DNA of 64,000 bases. Origin: Chloranthus sessilifolius (Eukaryota; Streptophyta; Magnoliopsida; Chloranthales; Chloranthaceae). The stretch is taken from NCBI GenBank assembly GCA_021018995.1, contig CM037587.1, forward strand, positions 11,476,866 through 11,540,865, written 5' to 3'. The position numbers were made by a program, and so were the translations under genes. The notes under the pieces are model-generated. The model was not told the origin of the DNA and ran no database searches. It was given only the letters and a program-made list of their open reading frames with translations. Shown here one piece after another: positions 33,980 to 45,374 of the stretch; the stretch's first letter is position 1, and every line of letters begins with the position of its first letter.

Positions 33980-35616
33980 TGTAACAACTCAATTTTTTTT
34001 TAAATGTTGAATCGTTGACCTTTGACGAGAACGCGACCTTTTGACTGATTTGACCCGAGTCAAATCATTTGACCTGGGTAACGTGACCTCAAACCCACTT
34101 GTTATAATTGGGGGTGCAGGCCAAATACATTAAATCCTAACTTGTACCTTGTGTAGAGTGTACGCGTGTTTGTGCACGTTACACACGAAACCGATCCCAA
34201 TGTTTGAACTTAGGCCTCAACCCGAATTTCAACTCGTAGACCCAAGCCTGATAACCCAAACCGTCACATGGAACCCAACCAAGTGTCGTATTCGGTAAGG
34301 CACGTAATACCGCCTTGGAAACTTTCAAAATAATTAATTTAGAAGAATGTATTTTGTGTGAAAAGTGTGTGCAACTAATTGGGTAGACGAGTTGGACCAA
34401 TTAGGGCCGACTAATTTGGCCGACCATTTGGGCCAAATAATTGGGACAACTATTTAAGCCGACTTTGGGCCTTTGATAGGTGAGCTAAGACTTAACTTGT
34501 GTGTAATTAGCTTCACACCGAAGCAAAACAAATTGGATAAGACTAACACATTTGCTTGGTGTGTGTACTTTGCACTGAGTCGGAACCAAGCCCATAAATA
34601 CAAGGCTTCTCACGCAGGCCTCATTCCTCCTTGCATTTTTGCACGAGAAAGCAAGAGAAGAGAAAGAGAGAAAGAAGAAGAATTTGAGGGAGGGGAAGCT
34701 GATTTCCGCCATCGTTGTCGATCATCCGTTAGATTTTCTTCTTCTCTGATTGTTAATCGCAAGTGGGTGTCCATCATAGAGAAGATTGAAAGTTGTGAGC
34801 ATGTGGAAGTTTCGTTCCTATGAAACCCTCTTTTTGGTTATCTTGAAACCTCGATGTCTGTTGATCTGGTGAGATCCTTGATTGCGTGAATCATTAGAAG
34901 TGTTGTATGTGTAGGAAAGGTTCAATCATCGTACCCATATCCGTTGGCGATCACAAGGAAGTGGGTTTCAAACCATTACACGTGCAATAGACGAAAGTGC
35001 CGATAATTTCGATCTCCGCTCATCGTACACGTCGATCTCGTGAGATTGAAAGGTAAGATTCAATTTAAATTGGTTAGAATTAGTTTGGTTATGATTTATG
35101 GGTGATTAGGATGCTTGAAAATGAGTTTTTGGTGATTTAGACCAAGGAAGAGGAAGCCCGACGAGTTCTGTATCTGTCAAAATCGATCGATCGATTTGGA
35201 AAATTGATGGATCGGATTTGAAGTGTTAAAATTCTAGAGAAAAATTGATCGCTTGAAATTTTTTCCTTGAAAAAAACGATCGTTCGATTTTGACTGAAGT
35301 GCCAACATAGCTTCTGTATTTTGGCTGTAACTTTTTACTCCAAACTCCGATTGACGCAATTCTCACAGCGTTGGAAAAAGGACAATGAGATCTATAACTT
35401 TTGTAAATTAATAATTTCATGAGTAAACTTTTTTAAAGGTCAAAATTGAGCGGGTAGTTGGGTCAAGTTCCGAGTTAGCACGAGCTTGCCCATTTTCGCC
35501 TTGATTTTGAGAAAATACATAAATACGTCAAATTTGTTAGTAATTAGAATAAATCCTTGATGCTTCATCATATATGTGATGTAGGTTGAGAGTTAGAGAT
35601 CGTCGATAGGACCTTG
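33980..35616 (+). mobile_element. LTR of element C, left segment
   Basis: It starts TGTAACAACTC. It contains CCGTCACATGGAACCC, a purine-rich AGAAAGAGAGAAAGAAG run near 34660, AATCGATCGATCGATTTGG near 35180, and the reversed AAAGTTA...CTCCGATTGACG block near 35325. It is interrupted at 35616 by the Tat element (CCTTG 35612-35616 duplicated at 57303-57307) and resumes at 57308. Confidence 0.8.
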
Positions 35617-38556
35617 TGTTGGTGCGCATTTTTTCTAGGTTCCTCTCAGTCCTTGTTGAATCAGTGGCCCAATTCTGTCCAAGTGGACTCTGGCAATGCG
35701 GTGTTTAGAATGTTGGAAATAAAAAGGGAGATTTCTAGGAAGGTTCTTAGTTGGTTGTGATCGCCAACTACAGATATTTAACGACACTGCAACACATCAG
35801 TGATCACGCTTTAGAGCGGGTGTGGGTTACTTCTTTACTGAATCGTCCGCCTACGAACGTCAACAGCTATGGCTCTTCTTATAATTTAGATAGTTTAGTT
35901 TTCCTTTTCTTTCTCTGTTGTTGCTGTAATTCTAATTGGTTTAAATTTCCTAATTCTATTATGAGTCTAATGGTGTGGGAATTTATTATAGTGACCTAAT
36001 ATAATATTCTAATTCTATTAGGAGTCTAATTAGTTTAGTTTCCTAATCTTACTAAAAGTCTAATTAATATTAGTCTCCTAATTATACCAAGAATGTAAAT
36101 ATATTAATTCTAATGAAACTCTAATTGAATCCAGCATGCTAATTATACTGGAATTCTAATTAAAGCAAATATACTAGTTCTACTGCAATTCTAATTGAAG
36201 CAAGTATACTAATTTGACTGAAATTCGAATTAAGCAAATATATTAGTTCTACTGGAATTCTAATTGAAATAGAGAACTATTTTTATTGCAATTCTAATTG
36301 AAGCAATGAATTAATTATTATTAAAATTCCAATTAAAGCAAATAAACTAATTTTTTTCTAACATTCTAATTAAAGCAATGAATCAACTAAGCTAAAAAAA
36401 ATCTAAGTAAAGGAACTAATCTTACCAAATTCCTAATTAAGTCGAGGAATTAACTTTACTAAGAATCTAATTAAAATAATAAATTAACTATACCAAAATT
36501 TAATTGAAATAAAGGAACTAATTTTACTAATTCTGATTAAAGCAATAAATTAATTATACTAAGATTCTAGAAAAATAACGGAACTGATTTTACTAATTTC
36601 AATTAAAACGAGGAATTAATTCTACTAAAAATCTAAAAAAAGGGGTTTTGGGCCCGCTATGCTAAGGAGGATTGGCCTCGTTCCCAAGTACCCTCCGCAA
36701 GCTCCCTTGGGCAAATCGGGTGGCTGAAGTTAAAATAAATTAGATTTTTAGATTATAATATTATATTTTTTTGGATTTTCAGAGTTGTTTTTTGGATTCT
36801 AATTATGAATTAAATTATAAAACTAAAAATTTTAGAAAACTAAATTAAGAATTGGGATTTTAGAAATATTAAATTAAAGAATTAAAACTAGAATTTAAAA
36901 TCTAAGGACTGAATTCGGGTCCGAAATCAGAAAATTAGACCGTATGATTAAGGACCGGTTCTAGAAACTAAGAACTAGAACCAGAGATTAATGATAGGAC
37001 TAAAGATTAAGATTTCAGAATAAAATTTAAGTCTAGGGTCGGTGATTTAGACCGTCAGATTAAGGACTGGTTCTAGAAATCGAGAACTAGAACCAGATAT
37101 TAAAATTACGGTCTAAAAAAGATGCTACGGTCTAAGACTAAAAATTTAATATTAATAATTAAGAAAACCTAAATTTAAGAACTAGGACAAAAACTAAGGT
37201 CAGGAACTAAAGACTTAATTTTTACTTGGGGTCGGGGCTGTGCAGAGGAATCTCAAAAATTCGAGGCTTGAATATCGAAATCATGGCTATGTTTCTCTAT
37301 GTGCTCGTTCTCGAAATCCTCTGTATTTTTTGTTCTCTCTCTGTGTGTAATTTTCAGCCTCTCTTCCAACCTCATTTGCCTAAGGTTTTGGGTCGAATTA
37401 AAAAAGCCTTTTATAGGTTTTTTTCTAGTTAAGCGCCATGTTTTAGGGGTTTAATTGAATTACGCGCCGATTTTCCAATGCTTAATCGCTTTGAGTCGGT
37501 CACCGACTCAGTGAGTGATCGACTGACATGCTCAGTGAGTTTTCTAATCCTAACCATGTTAGGGCTAATTGTGCGCTTGTTATGGAGTGCGCAATCCGAT
37601 TAAATACTTAGTTCTAAGTGCTTAATCGTAAAATCTTAGGGGTCAAGGACTGTGAGACTAGCTAGGTCGGGCGTAGGCCAATTGCGCGCCAGTGGTGGGG
37701 CGCTCAATCCGATCGCGCGTCTCATGTCAGGCGCATAATCGAGTCTCGAGGTGCTCTAGGAAAGGGAGTCTAGTCTGAAGGGAGAACTGATCGCACGTTT
37801 GTGGTTTTGCGAGCAATCGAATTGCGTGAGTGATTTTAGGCGCGTAATTCGGGGCTGTCCGGGTCCGGGTTGGGTCTGAAATGTTAGACTATTATTTCAG
37901 CCTGCATTTTGACTATATACTATTGTTTCAGCATATAGTCTCTCTACGTTGGGATCTAAGCCACAGAGCTATTATTTTATCCTGTGTTCAGCCATGTACT
38001 ATTGTTTCAGTGCAAGGTTCCCACGTTAGGGTTAGGGGGTCTGAAATGTCAAACGATTATTTCAGTTTGTATTTCGACTATATACTATTATTTTAGTATA
38101 TAGTCTCCCTACGTTGGGATCTGAGCCACAAAGCTATTGTTTCAGCCTGTGTTCAGCCATACACTATTGTTTCAATGTATGGTCACACATTAAGGTCAGG
38201 GGGCCTGAGCCACAGAGCTATTATTTTAGCCTGTGTCCAGCCATATACTATTATTTCAGCATATGGTCTCACGTTAGGGTCATGGGGCTTGAGCCACAGA
38301 GCTATTGTTTCAGCCTATGTTCAGCCATATACTATTGTTTCAGTATATGGCCCCACATTAGGGTCAGGGGATCTTAACTATAGTACTATTATTTCAGCCT
38401 GTATTCCGCCATATACTATTGTTTCAGTATATGGTTCCCAATTAGGGTTGTGGAACTTCCAGAGAAGGTAAGTCTTTTTCGAAAAGTCACGGGTGAGGTC
38501 AAAGGTTGATTGAACAAATTTGTATATTTCGAGAGGGAAAAATGGGGGTATCTATA
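35617..38556 (-). repeat. 3' LTR of the Tat element
   Basis: It starts TGTTGGTGCG at 35617 and ends GGGGGTATCTATA at 38556 (CA of the canonical end mutated to TA). It contains a long AT-rich tract with repeated AATTCTAATTRAAGCAA phrases (36000-36640) and, near its right end, the 84-bp tandem array. Confidence 0.92.
37880..38455. repeat. 84-bp tandem array in the left Tat LTR
   Basis: Repeated units with GAGCCACAGAGCTATT, GTTTCAGCCTGTGTTCAGCC and ATACTATTGTTTCAG, at a period near 84 bp (for example 38207 and 38291). The long plus-strand frames rich in YTIVS and PYTI motifs here come from the repeat and are not genes. Confidence 0.85.
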
Positions 38557-38570
38557 GATGCCCCTCTTCG
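38557..38570 (-). promoter_or_regulatory. Polypurine tract of the Tat element
   Basis: The minus strand reads GAAGAGGGGCATC directly before the LTR start. This resembles the PPT of plant Tat-group elements and confirms that the 3' LTR is the left one. Confidence 0.8.
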
Positions 38571-38769
38571 GCGCACTCTTGCGGAGTAAGAACGCGTCGA
38601 AGAAGTAGACACCCCTCATTCGAGGTGTCTTCACGTTTCTCTTGGAAATTCATAAATGTGAACTGGGGATGTCGACATGACATGCTTGGCTTTCTTATCT
38701 ATCAGCACAAGCTAAAATAGAGCATTCAAGGGCCCAGTGGTAGCTGTCGAAAGGCGTGTTCCATGCTGT

Positions 38770-39005
38770 GGATGCCCAGGGACGATCCCGTCACATATCG
38801 CGACCCGCTTTCATAGACAATCGACAGGGGAAGTCAGCGTATCCTATTCTATAGGTGTAAGGGGCATCGCATCACGTGACGCAACCTACTACGAGTGACA
38901 GTCAAACAAAAAAGAGAATCAGCATATCCTAATCTGTAAGTGCAAGGGGCATCCTACCGCACGTCGCGACCTACTACAAGGGGCAGTCAAACAGAGGGAT
39001 ATGAT
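38770..39005. repeat. 85-bp tandem repeat in the Tat 3' region
   Basis: About three diverged copies, containing GTCAGCGTATCCTATTCT, GTGTAAGGGGCATC and CGCGACCTACTAC. The first two copies start at 38833 and 38918. Confidence 0.7.
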
Positions 39006-39334
39006 GCAGTCGAGGTACCGAAAGGCGTCATACAAATATCCATAAATAGGTCCAGGGACCGATAATAAAATACAATATATTATAGAAGGATTTTACAAGT
39101 TATGTCAGGCCGAGCGCGTCATTGCTCACACCAATGAGCGTCAAACATTCCTTTTCCAATAGGTATTTGTAAGTTCTTAGATTAAATATACTCATTGTTC
39201 GGTTTCCCAAGGGAATGGCTGATTTGGGCTAGTAATTGAGGTGAATTTTGGTGGGTAAGGTCTCTTTGTTCATTTTTTCATTTTTCAGTTTCCTCTTTTT
39301 TGATGTTTTCCTCTTTTTTTGTTTTGTTTTGGAG

Positions 39335-39415
39335 GTAAAAGAGGTTTTTTTTTGGAAGTAAAGGTTTTTTTTTTGGAAGTAAAAGGGGTTTTTTTTTTTG
39401 GAAGTAAAGGGTTTT
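39335..39415. repeat. Poly-T/GGAAGTAAA tandem repeat
   Basis: Four units made of 8 to 11 T's followed by GGAAGTAAAGG-like sequence. The Lys/Pro-rich minus-strand frame over it is an artefact. Confidence 0.8.
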
Positions 39416-40500
39416 GAAATTTTGGGATTTTAACTTAAGATCAATTCGGTGTAAATCTTCAGAAAATGTAGCTTCTGAGACGTCGCTGAACAAGTCCACC
39501 GGTACGGGATTTGTGGACCCGACCGTTTATGTGGTTGTCAAGACAACACTTGGCATGCCGGATACTCTGTCTAACCTTCTTGGCGAATACTGATGATTGC
39601 CTCTTATGGGAGGACTATAGTGATTCGCGAGTCGAGAAAGATGGGTTTTGAAAATATTTTAACTTAATCATAGCTAATTATATTTATAAGCAATATCGAG
39701 TAAAGGGAAGAGGGTAGTACTTACCTGAAGATGATACTTACCTGAATTGTGTGTATCTTGTGACGAGTCTGGTGGTGTAGTGTCGCGATGGGACTTTGGA
39801 GGTTTCTTCTCTTTTCTTCCTTTTCGTTGTGGCAGAGCCTGGCGATCATTACTGTGATGCAATGTCTTGAGGAGGTGATGTTGTGATGGAACATTAGTGA
39901 CTTTTCTTTCTTCGGTTGTGTGCTGAGATGAGTCCCGATAGTTGCAAGTGAGATGGGGTGCGAGAAAGACTTTTTCTCTTTCTTCCTGTCATAGCGAATC
40001 ATGGACATGATGGGACCTTGGGGGTCTGCGTTAAGATCTGGGGGATTACTGATTGTAGGCCTGATGGGGGCCTTTGGATTGTGGTGATTTTCTTTTGTGT
40101 TTGAGATGCGATGGGACGTGGGAGGAGTCCCTCTTCTTTTGTTGTAGGCTATTGGTTGAGCATAGGGACTTGGGAGGTAGGTTCTCTGCTTTCGTGATGG
40201 GACATTGATTGGGCATAGTTAGCTATGGGATTTTTAGAAGGTTTGACTCTTTGTAAAGTTCCATGATGGGGATTTCAGGGGGTGTGATTGATGTCGAAGC
40301 TGTAAGGCGCGATGAAGTTGTGTCGCAATGGGGCATGTTTGTGGTGAGAACAAGTTGCAGTTGTATCGCGAGGGGACGTGTTTATGAATGTGTGGTGGGG
40401 TTGTGTTTCTGTTTTACTGTTTCTATTTTACTGTTCTTATCATGTTTTGCTTGTTTGTTATGAATCATTATTAGGTGTCTTAATATACTTTATTTGCTTT
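39416..40500. other. Tat 3' region before the antisense gene; diverged GATGGGAC repeats
   Basis: No domain was seen. From about 39750 to 40400 the phrase GATGGGAC(C/T)TNGG recurs at irregular spacing on the plus strand, near GCGATG. It could be promoter or 5' leader of the plus-strand gene that follows, but nothing shows this directly. Confidence 0.35.
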
Positions 40501-40570
40501 TAGCTCTAGGTCTACTTGTCATAGGTGTGTGTTAGTCTTATTCTTTCATCGCTTGTGTTTCGTTCGGTAG

Positions 40571-43500
40571 GAGCCCCCGCAGCTGGCTATCATCTCGGCA
40601 TGGATCGAATCTCATACTTGGTACCATGCCTTGTCAGAGTTTCAGCGGGCGCGATTGGCATCTTTCGGCTTTGGGTCAATCCTAGAGTTGGAGCCCTTTC
40701 AGGTCGATCGTGGTCTGATTGCGATGATTCTGGAGAGGTGGAGGGAGGAGCATCAGGCGCTTCTCTTTCCAGTTGGTATGTTGCTGCCGACTCTGAAGGA
40801 CTAGGTCCGCATCACTGGTCTTCATTTTGAGGGTGAGCCGATCACGGGGCGGATGGCAGGGGAGTATTTGGCTGTGTGTGAGGAGATTTTAGGTGTACCA
40901 TATAGGTCGAGTGGATCGGGGCCAGTGTAGTTCGAATCACTTGGCACTTCAATACACTTGCAAGTGGCTTTGCCCCTCCGAGGTGTCATTCAGAGGCGAG
41001 GACGTCTTATGAGGCGCGTTGCGTGGTGTTGGCGGGTTGGGAGCCCGTGGTGGAGCCAGGGTTGGCTGTGGATAGGGTGCTTTGAGCATTCTTGATGCAC
41101 TTCCTTGGTATGGTACTCTTTTCTTCTTCGGCTCGGGGATGCGTCACCGGCTTGTTTCTGCTGGTTCTTTGAGACTTGGATCGGGTCCCTACCTATGCAT
41201 GGGGTGCGGTCGCATTGGCGCATCTCTATGAGCACCTTTACCGTAGGGGATGGGGTGTCGCGACGATCGGAGGTTTCCTTCCCTTCCTTCAGATGGGTTT
41301 TAGTTAATTGGTGTCATGACATCTTTGGGATTTTTTTTTGGGTCGTAGCGGCTATGTAACATATCTTCTTGTGTGTTATTATCATTGTTTTTTTTGGGTC
41401 CCTACCTATGCACTTCACCTTTCTTTGCCCGGGGGTCCCGACGGAGATTAGGTTTATGTTCCCGAGGATGCATGTGTGGAGGATAGCTTTGAGGAGTCGT
41501 CGCTGGTCCTCGGATCTTCAGACCGAACAGGGTCTTTTGAGGACATGCACGTAGGGCAGGTAGGTGTTGTCCATATTGTTGTGTTTTCTCAGTTCGGTGC
41601 TTTCATTTCTCAAGTTTTAGCATTTATCGACTGATTTGTCTATTGGTTTATAGGTGATTTGGAGGCCCTATGAGGATGGGGAGGATTCTATTGTGCCGGT
41701 GATTCAATCTGGCCAGCCTTTCTTCGACATGGACATTTGGGTCCATTTTTTTGAGAAGGTGGAGAGGATCCACCTATCTCAAGTTGTACAACAGCTAGGA
41801 CTCGCTTAGGGAGTCCCTCCAGAGATTCGCCACAGAGTGGCGAAGAGGATGACCGACCCCCCTGGTTGAAACTTCGCCAAGTGGATGGCGCTTCAGATAA
41901 CCGATTTTAGAGCTGGGAGGAAAAGGGTGACAGGGGCGCATGATGAGGCGGACATGAGAGAGTTTATGAGGTGGTTCGAGGCACTGGGTGGTGGGCGCCT
42001 CTTCACACGTCCCTTCCATGGGAGTTGTTCTTTCGCAGTCGGCAGGTCTGAGTCAGCATCGGCGTTGAGGGAGAGATTGGTCGCGTTGGAGCAGGGCCAT
42101 CTCACAACGAGTGTGCGGGGGGCATTAGATGCCCTTCATAGGACGATGGAGCAGATGGGGTGTGCTCCTCGTCCTGATGAGGAGATGTTGTGCTCCCTAG
42201 CCACATCGGTTGCTCAGGCTAGGGGGGCAGAGGATGAGATGGGAGCTCGGCTAGCGGAGACTCAACGGCTCCTAGTGAGTTAATTTATTGGCTTAATTGT
42301 TTATGTATTATGTTGACTTAGGCTTCTAATCATTCTGAAGTAGTTGTTATGTCTCATTTTCTTTTGGTCAGTCTGAGATGGAGGCTGAGGTCGCCAGTCA
42401 TGCGGCGATGGTCGAGTTGTTATGCGGTTAGCAACAGGCTGGTTGGGAGGTGGAGGTCAGTCTGCAATCTGAGATTTACCGATTGGTAAGTGTCTTCCTA
42501 GGTTTATTAACCGTTGGTAGTTTGTGGATTCTTATTAATTCTGGTGCATTTGTTAATATTTGCAGAGGGAAGAGCTTTCCGTCGGGAGGGGGTCGCTGCT
42601 CAGGCATTTGATCCTTCTTCGATTGCCTCTTCTAGTCGGGAGGATCCAGCGACGGCTCAGCTGCAGGCCGAGCTGGAGCACTGGGTGAGTTTCTTCAATC
42701 TTTTGACTCATTTGTATAATTGTAGTAGTTTGTTGGGTGTTATTGTTTCACTTTCCTTAATAGTTTACTAACATCATGTGGTATTTTAGTGTTAGGTTGC
42801 CGATGATTTTCAGACGAGAGAGGAGGCTGCTGCTTCCTTGTGCCTCGAGAGTCAGGTATAGTTTCTGGTTTGGTGTAATTCAGCTTAGGTTATTTCATTT
42901 TATTCTGACATATCTTGGGTTGGTTTATTTAGTTCTTTGTGCAGGCTGTTCCGGACTCCGCTCCTGAGGCTCCCCCTCAGGGATCTGCTCCTATTCCTTC
43001 TCAGGTATGTTTTAGTTATTGTATTCGTAGTTCATTTGTTATTATAGTGTTATCTGATGTACTTGTTTGCTCTCGTTGTAGCCGCCTTCGTTTGCTATTC
43101 CCTTTGTGCCTCCTGCTAATCCAGTGACCGCGACGACGGTTGAGCGACTTCTGGAGGAGAGGCTGGTTCTGGTATAACTCTTTCCTTTTTAAAGTTTTTT
43201 TAATGTTCATATATATGTATTGGTTTTCTCTGACTTGATGTGGTTACGCAGGTTCGTCAGCTTGAGGAGGCGCGTCTAGAGGCTGCGCGAGCGCTCGCCA
43301 CTCCTGAGGCGAGGCGAGTCCTCGGGGAGAGGCAGAGTCACGAGGACCTGCTCGTTGCGATAATGGTTGCACAGACGACCCAGACTAAGGCGCTATGTCG
43401 GATGACGTGGGCAGAGATGCAGGTGCCCCTGGATCGGCTGTAGTATCGTCTGATGAGGAGTGAGCGGGGAGTGCGCAGGTTGGCTAGTCAGCTTGATGGA

Positions 43501-43737
43501 TCGAAGTCGAGGGCTACGGGTTCCTCGGCCGGGCAGTCTCGACACACGTCACGCGATCGTGTCAGGGGTGATGCTCGTGAGGATTCTATCGTTCGTGAGA
43601 TTCTTGCAGGGTATCTTCATCGTTCTCGATCAAGGCGGTATGTTGGTCAGACGAGTGAGTGGGATTTTGTAGTGGGGCCGTGTCGTCTAGAGGTTCTGCG
43701 AACTCTGAATGCCGAGATCGTGTTTTCAGAGGACTAG
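40571..43737 (+). pseudogene. Antisense plant mobile domain (PMD) gene carried by the Tat element
   Basis: It runs opposite to gag-pol. The first block (40571-40927) has WYHALSEFQR, RLASFGFGSILEL, a WREEH segment, LFPVGMLLPTLKD then a stop where V would follow, RITGLHFEGEPITG and YLAVCEEILGVPYR: the N-terminal part of the plant mobile domain (MAIL1/MAIN and transposon relatives). About 41095-41295 gives the C-terminal part with DLDRVPTYAWGAVALAHLY. About 41655-41880 gives a WRPYEDGED and VVQQLGLA...GVPPEIRHR segment. The tail is spliced: exon ends and starts with GT/AG at 42274/42372, 42485/42566, 42684/42796, 42855/42945, 43004/43082 and 43171/43252. It encodes Glu/Ala/Arg-rich, coiled-coil-like sequence. 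Several stops and indels show decay. PMD proteins act in nuclear silencing in Arabidopsis; the role in retrotransposons is unknown. Confidence 0.8.
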
Positions 43738-45374
43738 TCTACGAACCTCCAAGCCGATGATACTAGGGACAGTGGTGATCGACCATCTCAGCTGCAACGT
43801 AGGGAGTAGGGGTGTATTTTTTTTTATCCATTGCGTGCGTATATTGTGTAACAGGGGGGATGCCCCCGGTGACAAGTGTAAAAAAGGAAAAGAAAATTTT
43901 GATATATTTAGGGAGATTTTTGGTTTAGATGTACCTGATTGGCTCCTTTTCTTTTGATTACCTCTTGTATTTGTCTTTCTCTCTTTAGTTTCTTTAGCGC
44001 CGTCAACCGTCATCGGGACTTGGATGCTTCCCGAGCTGGCTTGGTGATGGTTGAAAGTTGCTTTGTATCTGCACATATAAAGGTAATGCTATCAATAATT
44101 TTTTATTCTCCCCCTTGCTAGATGTCAAGGAGGGTAAGTGTCTCAGACTGGGGTCTGATAATAAAAGATGGATATGCGGTCTCTCTTTTTTCTTCTTCTT
44201 TTTTTAAATAGAAATAATGCAACAGGAAAAGAAAATAGCTAAGATAGAAATAATAAAAACAATAAATAAAAAAATGCCCCAGTGTAGGAGCGTGGTAAGA
44301 TTGGCAGTATAGTATCTTCGGTAGCATTCTCCGAATGGTAACTTCGTCATTCCTTATCTTCTTCGTGGATGAGCTAGAGCTTCTAATGTGATTCTCCTTC
44401 TGGTCCAAAAAATGCCCCAGTGTATAGATGCAATGGAGTTTTTCTAGGTTTGAGATGAGCACTTTTGGGTCTATGAGCAATCATGGGTATTTGGTGAGTT
44501 AGTTTTGAAGAAAAGTTCATCAGTACTATCATCGAACTGGGAGAGGTCATTTTGATTAGGTCAGTTGTGTACAGGGGTCTATCTTAGGGTGGTGGTCATC
44601 CTATTCCGTGGTTATTAGAAAGAAGTATGATAGGTATAATAAGTGATTGCATCAGTCATCATTCATCGATTTTCAGCTTCATTCATAGGAGTATCCTGTA
44701 AGGCTTCTGATTTATCATCTGAAAACAAAATAAAAAGTAGAAGAGAGGGAATAGTTTATATCTAATGCTTTCCAAAAGGGATGAGTAACAATCTTTTTCT
44801 CAGAGGGTACGGGGTGGCATGATTGCGCTCTTTGTCATGTTTCGGTACCATCAAGATCTCACATTCTATGGTTAGCAGGAGTTTGTCCTCCTCCCGCCAC
44901 CTTACGACGATATCTAGTAGTATGGGGACATTAGGGATGCCATCGTAGCTTGCTTATACACTTCTAGTAAAGTTATCAGAAATATCTTCACGTCCTGCTT
45001 ATGCTTCCCTGAGCTCATTGACTTGTTCATTCATCGTAATGCTCTCACTCGAATTTTTTTATATATAGATATATTTGAAAGCATCCTGCTAGCGCAAGGA
45101 TAATGAGTTTTGATTGAACCTGGCATCTTCATCTTTTTTGCTTTAACATCTCCTCCAATGGCGAGAGAAGGAAAATGAGAATTGGGTGTTACTTATGCTT
45201 TTGAAAGAGGTTAGGCATGTCACTAGTCCTTTAATCAAATAAGAAAGTGGGCGATGAATTGGAGGTCTTAAGGCTATTATGAGAATTGATGACGTATGAC
45301 CAATGAATGGGTCGTGACAACTACGAGAGTGATAAGTATAAGTATTTAACCACGGGATGCGACGATCACAGGGC
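43738..45374. other. Spacer between antisense gene and integrase
   Basis: No domain was seen on either strand. The minus-strand frame 44480-44118 is a low-complexity Tyr/Phe/Lys-rich translation of AT sequence. The phrase AAAATGCCCCAGTGTA occurs twice (about 44271 and 44408). Confidence 0.45.

Noticed and set aside
34473..34823. 116-codon plus-strand frame with an Arg/Glu/Lys-rich run
   Set aside because: It falls in the purine-rich GAGAAAGAGAG part of LTR C; no homologous frame is evident in the other LTRs.
40571..43737. Treating the plus-strand gene as an independent host gene that the retrotransposon spans
   Set aside because: It lies wholly inside one element bounded by matching LTRs and one CCTTG duplication. 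A separate later insertion cannot be fully excluded, but no extra boundaries were seen.
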